From the NCBI GenBank assembly GCA_027186245.1, contig CP114500.1, forward strand, positions 8,656,501 to 8,720,500: 64,000 nt of DNA. The letters run 5' to 3'. Shown here one piece after another: positions 60,428 through 64,000 of the stretch. Numbering within the stretch: position 1 is the first letter of the stretch; every line of letters begins with the position of its first letter. Under the pieces are notes generated by a model. The model was not told where the DNA came from. It worked only from the letters and a program-made list of their open reading frames with translations, and made no database searches. Both the position numbers and the translations under genes were made by a program. This stretch comes from Coriaria nepalensis (lineage: Eukaryota; Streptophyta; Magnoliopsida; Cucurbitales; Coriariaceae).

Positions 60428-60826
60428 TCAGCAGGTGTAGAAGTCAACAAGTTCATCTGTGGACCCCAGCTGAGCGGCGGCATTCTCTAGCATCCATAGC
60501 AGATGCTCAAAGAGCACAATCTCGCAAGGAACCACAATCCCGCAGTGATTATCAGCGGCGGTTTTGTCTACTAACTCCTGGAAGAGGGGGTGGCCCACCA
60601 CGTCGGACCTCACCAGGTATTGCCGCCGTGACTTTCCGACGTACACAGCCTGAACTTCTTGCTCATTAGCTGTAGCGCGATGGTGATCGGCGACGTCGTC
60701 GGTTACGGCGGCTACAGACATCATGTTGGAGCTGCTTCTGGTGCGGCCGATACTTAGCTTGTTGGTGAAGGAAGGCCATCTTTTTATGGCGGACCTCAGC
60801 TTTGTTAGCTTCCCTACTTTTGCCAT
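60428..60826 (-). CDS. SAUR family auxin-responsive protein
   Basis: A single exon of 132 residues with the SAUR core VQAVYVGKSRRQYLVRSDVV, GHPLFQELVDK and CEIVLFEHLLWMLENA. It resembles the SAUR76-78 group, which has a longer N terminus (here MAKVGKLTKLRSAIKRWPSF). SAUR proteins of the growth-promoting type inhibit PP2C-D phosphatases and so activate plasma-membrane proton pumps; the SAUR76-78 group is also linked to ethylene and auxin responses. The lack of introns and the size fit the family. From memory, At1g72430 (SAUR78) lies in the syntenic Arabidopsis block. The 3' flank starts with a GGAT microsatellite. The gene is intact. Confidence 0.9.
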   Translation of the reverse strand: MAKVGKLTKLRSAIKRWPSFTNKLSIGRTRSSSNMMSVAAVTDDVADHHRATANEQEVQAVYVGKSRRQYLVRSDVVGHPLFQELVDKTAADNHCGIVVPCEIVLFEHLLWMLENAAAQLGSTDELVDFYTC

Positions 60827-61706
60827 GTCGCTAAATAGATAGGTAGAGAGAGAGAGAGATGATGAGAAGGGAGAGAGAGTGAGGGGATTAATTGGAGAGG
60901 GAAAGGGTGGGGAAGGTTCGTGTTATATATAGATACGGAGAGGTAGTAGGTGGGGCCGTGTGAGGGGAGGACGTGCATGGCCCACTGATTTGCACCAGCT
61001 AAGCAAATTGATTAAGTAGAAAATATAATTATTAAATATAAGTTAAAATATATAAATTAATATATTAATTAATTAATTAAGTAAAATAGGGAGAAAAGAA
61101 TGATGATAAAAAAGAAGAAGGCATTAACAGCAGCAGCAACAAGAAATAACAGAACTAAACAAATTAGCTGTTGGTTGGTAAGCAGCTTATGTTCCACATC
61201 CTTCCAACTGCCAACTGGACTTCTTTTGTTGTTTCTCTAAACCTAATTAATTCATTTATCCCACGTCACCTACTATCATATATTATATAAATATATTCCT
61301 AATATATATATAATATATGATGTTTTTACCGACTTTATGAATACGACATATAAACTCTTACTGTACAAGGTATTACGACATATAAACTCTTACCATAAGT
61401 CTACTTCTTCTTCTACTTCAATGCTCTTAATAACAAACACTATCATCTCCATTTCGATTTGAATATTCTAAGTAATGTGTATTTATTAATTTTGGTTTTA
61501 CTCCCCCACGAATTTAAATTTTATGAATTTGCTCCTGTGTGGTCCAACAGATGTAAGATGTTCAGATGCATGCATGCATGCCGGTGCTAAAGGACAAAAA
61601 TAGCTCGTCCTTATACTATATAAATAAATATTAATAAATTGAATTTGTGGTCCAATTTGATATATACTTTATTTCTATATAAATTAGGTTGCGTGCAGTG
61701 AGCTAT
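60827..61706. other. SAUR promoter and spacer
   Basis: Upstream region of the SAUR gene with an AG microsatellite in the leader, then AT-rich spacer. No gene was recognised. Confidence 0.5.
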
Positions 61707-61731
61707 TGGACTGGACTGGACTGGACTGGAC
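61707..61731. repeat. (GGACT)n microsatellite
   Basis: Five uninterrupted GGACT units. Confidence 0.85.
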
Positions 61732-61798
61732 CACAAGCCCAAATCATGTGTAGTTTGTCTGTTAGATTATTATTGACCCACGGTATCCAAAGAATAAA

Positions 61799-61911
61799 GG
61801 CCCAATCATCTGGGAATGTTTGAGCCTCGTTCTTGGGCTTCTGCCGATAAAACTATAAATATAATTTCGATTATTATTGTTATTTTCTTTTGAATCAAGG
61901 AGGTAGGGTTT
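61799..61911 (+). promoter_or_regulatory. Relic ribosomal-protein-type promoter elements
   Basis: AGGCCCA at about 61798-61804, TTGGGCTT at about 61833-61840 and a telo-box-like TAGGGTTT at 61904-61911 lie 125-240 bases upstream of the RPSA relic. This site II plus telo-box combination is typical of plant ribosomal protein promoters. The elements are seen; activity is inferred. Confidence 0.45.
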
Positions 61912-62034
61912 TGAATACGCACTGTGATCGTCTTCTTCTTCCCCAACAAGTCTTCTGAGAGACATTTGCTGCTCTCACTGAAATCCAGGTAGCTCGGCTG
62001 TTTCCGGCGTCGGAAAAATTTAGAACATAACATT

Positions 62035-62182
62035 ATGGAGACCGCCACCGCGCCTGTTCAGCCTCGGCAGCTCTCGCAGAAGGAGGCTGATATTCAGATG
62101 ATGTTGGCCGCTCTCGTACACCTTGGAACCAAAAACTGCGACTTCTAAATGGAACGCTACGTATTCAAACGCCGTACTGATG
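62035..62182 (+). pseudogene. Exon-1 relic of 40S ribosomal protein SA
   Basis: The first exon of RPSA (uS2) can be read from ATG 62035: [20 protein letters not shown], then [16 protein letters not shown], then an in-frame TAA at 62146-62148 where Gln is expected, then MERYVFKRRTDG and a GT donor at 62183. No later RPSA exons (for example the one beginning YIINLGKTWEKL) were recognised downstream, so most of the gene is gone. Intact RPSA is an essential small-subunit protein. A promoter-like region of the ribosomal type precedes the relic, suggesting loss in place rather than retroposition. Confidence 0.82.
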
Positions 62183-62455
62183 GTACTTACCTTAATCTCT
62201 CGTTCATTCAAAATTGGATAGTACTGTACATTATGTATTCACACGTGTTCTTGGTGAGCTCATATATGTACTGTACATTAATGAAAATCAACCAATATAT
62301 GCCATTACATTCTTGCTAACATGTAAAAAACAAGAAGTAATTAACACTAATAGCAGTTAGCACCCTCCCTAATCTACTTTTTGTATCAATGGTTGGAAAA
62401 TGGAAACAATGAAAATGAATCAAAATCTAAGAATCCTCCATTCATTTCAAGTTCT
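62183..62455. other. Spacer between RPSA relic and SAC gene 3' end
   Basis: Short AT-rich sequence; the right half is probably SAC 3' untranslated region. Confidence 0.5.
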
Positions 62456-64000
62456 TTAACGGTATAAACTCCCGCCATGATCGATCCACTGTTCGAAGCT
62501 AAAAATTGAATCATAAGGCTCGTTGTAGGATTGAAGGCCGGCGATAAACCTACAATAATCCAACCATGAAAGACAAATAGATTGATTCTATGAGCCAACT
62601 TTGTTCGTATGATGAAGCCTCTAACTAACCAACTAACTAATACTAAACTTAACCTTTCTACGATCTCATCTCCATGAGAAAATGTAGAATCAGAATACCA
62701 ATCCATTGCAAGGAATTTTGAGGAAGCCTCGCTACAAAAAACGAAAGACAACATAGAGATAATTAGATAGATATTACAAAACAACACGATTATTGTTATT
62801 AGTACTATATTTTTTGGGTAAATTACCGATTGATCGATAGTTCTTCATCATGAGAAATTGCCGAGTCGGAACGCCAATCCATATCGGGAAAAGCAGACGG
62901 AGTAGTAAACCTAAGAAAGATATTCCACACACACACATACATATGTATATTATTAAGAAACTGATAATGCAGGTAGAGAGATCAACCAAGCAATTTGTCA
63001 AAATTATTTACAAAGGGGTAGGCAAAATGTTAGGAAACCTGGATATAGTTGTGACTCTTGGAATAAGATCCACAAGGCTTGGGTTGCCACCTTCTCGATC
63101 TTCCTCTTGAACATCTGCAGTTTCAGTTGGCAGCTCGATTTCTCTTATAATGTTGCTGTCCGAAAATGACCTTAGTAAAGATTGCCTGCATATAAAGCAC
63201 AAAGAAGATTATGCAAAAAGACCTTTTCATAAGAGCCAATTTTGACCATAAGATCATAGTTAAGTACCTCTTAAAATTGCTAGGCGGTTCGTGCTTTAAT
63301 ATATTCCGGGTTTGAGGAGGAGGATTACCCAAGAACCTGACAAAAAGAAATAAAAATTCTTCTTTCACCCTACCAAATAGAAATATAGTAGAGTTTGAGC
63401 AAGTAGAAGCTAGGCAATAGACTTTACACATCGATAGCATTCTGTTTTTCGTTGTCCATGTAAGCATTGTTAAAGAAGCGTTGCATGGTTTTGATCAAGT
63501 CCAAGTACTCAATCGCCGGTTTCCACTGTCCTCGTCTCTCACAAAATATCTGTTTAGCAGCCAAATCCACACATCATACATGTATCAAAAGTTCTAGAAA
63601 AGCTATTTTTTTTATAGAAAAAACAAAAAGGAAAACGGTTGTACCTTGTTGTGGGCAGCCGATCCGCCATATTGTAACGCAAGTTTATCACCCATTATAT
63701 CATATAGTCCCATTAAATCTCTTGCTACTGGATTTTCGAAATCAATGTCTGGATATTCCGTACATCCTAGAGCTTGAAGCTGGTGTCCAAGAGCAACAAG
63801 TCCATATGCATATTGTGCGACATTTGTGCGATCTAAGCAGTCGATACAATTGGTCCTAAGGACCCCATTTTGAAGGTTTATCCCTGTGAAAATGCATTTT
63901 CGGTCCCCTTTTTCTGGCTCATGTTCTTCACTACTACTGAAACACAAGAACATTAAGATTACTATGTACAGCTGATTTAACAAAAAGTAATAACTAGATT
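62456..64000 (-). CDS. SAC-domain phosphoinositide phosphatase, 3' part
   Basis: Seven exons of the 3' half lie in the window, in transcript order 63936-63645, 63549-63428, 63336-63268, 63185-63039, 62910-62827, 62731-62654 and 62549-62456. The rest lies beyond the right edge, and 63937-64000 is intron. The first exon contains the catalytic CX5R(T) motif of SAC phosphatases, NCIDCLDRTNVAQ, then YGLVALGHQLQALG and LMGLYDIMGDKLALQYGGSA. The next gives ERRGQWKPAIEYLDLIKTMQ and YMDNEKQNAI. C-terminal exons contain two similar MDW(R/Y)SDS.(F/I)SH(D/G)(D/E)E segments and end in IDHGGSLYR. This corresponds to plant SAC1-SAC5 proteins, which dephosphorylate PI(3,5)P2 and act at the tonoplast and in vacuole shape. 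From memory, SAC2 is At3g14205, next to the DnaJ gene in Arabidopsis. All phases close in the visible part. Confidence 0.9.

Noticed and set aside
1..64000. CRISPR arrays, bacterial operons, tRNA or rRNA genes
   Set aside because: None is seen. The tandem array at 25.9 kb is degenerate and lacks unique spacers, and the sequence is plant nuclear DNA.

Overview
The window is nuclear DNA of a flowering plant, almost certainly a core eudicot. Genes are intron-rich with GT-AG introns, AT-rich introns and many microsatellites, and they encode plant-specific families: LAZY/DRO1, JAZ, EXO70D, DUF936, a CIP7-like protein, SAUR and trihelix. Exon joins were derived by hand from splice signals, reading-frame continuity and remembered family sequences. 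No search was run.

Layout. 1-15.4 kb holds an LAZY/DRO1-type gravitropism gene (+), LSM1 (+), a GOST-type seven-transmembrane protein (+), intronless EXO70D (-) and a JAZ repressor of the JAZ5/6 type (+). 15.6-21.2 kb holds an intact UBP1-like three-RRM gene (+) preceded by a broken partial tandem copy. 21.8-29.1 kb is a gene graveyard: a decayed NUP107 gene (+) with an exact 224-bp internal duplication, a degenerate ~31-bp tandem array built on GGCCCAAA, and a decayed SAP-domain C3H62-like gene (-). 29.3-32.5 kb is a deleted Ty1/copia element. 33.0-44.5 kb holds SEC22 (-, with a probable U12-type intron), a truncated AlkB-type dioxygenase relic (+), a DUF936 gene (-) and a long ABCB transporter gene (-). 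45.4-50.8 kb holds a CIP7-like gene (-) and an ASIL-type trihelix gene (-). 51.9-52.6 kb is a gypsy-type gag relic. 53.3-64 kb holds a DnaJ gene (-), a broken CIA30 gene (-), a SAUR gene (-), an exon-1 relic of ribosomal protein SA (+) and the 3' half of a SAC phosphoinositide phosphatase gene (-), which runs off the right edge.

Shared gene content. From memory, the families match two duplicated Arabidopsis segments: about At3g14080-At3g14205 (LSM1B, EXO70D3, UBP1C, NUP107, 2OG oxygenase, DUF936, CIP7-like, ASIL2, DnaJ, SAC2) and about At1g72370-At1g72490 (RPSA, CIP7-like, CIA30, SAUR78, JAZ6, EXO70D1, lung-7TM, DRO3). The window therefore looks like one post-duplication descendant of a conserved block in which some members are intact and several (NUP107, AlkB, CIA30, RPSA) are decaying, as expected when another copy exists elsewhere.

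The intact genes are not an operon or pathway; they are independent genes in a conserved neighbourhood. No new multi-gene system is claimed. The least explained structure is the GGCCCAAA array at 25.9-26.3 kb with the near-palindrome beside it.
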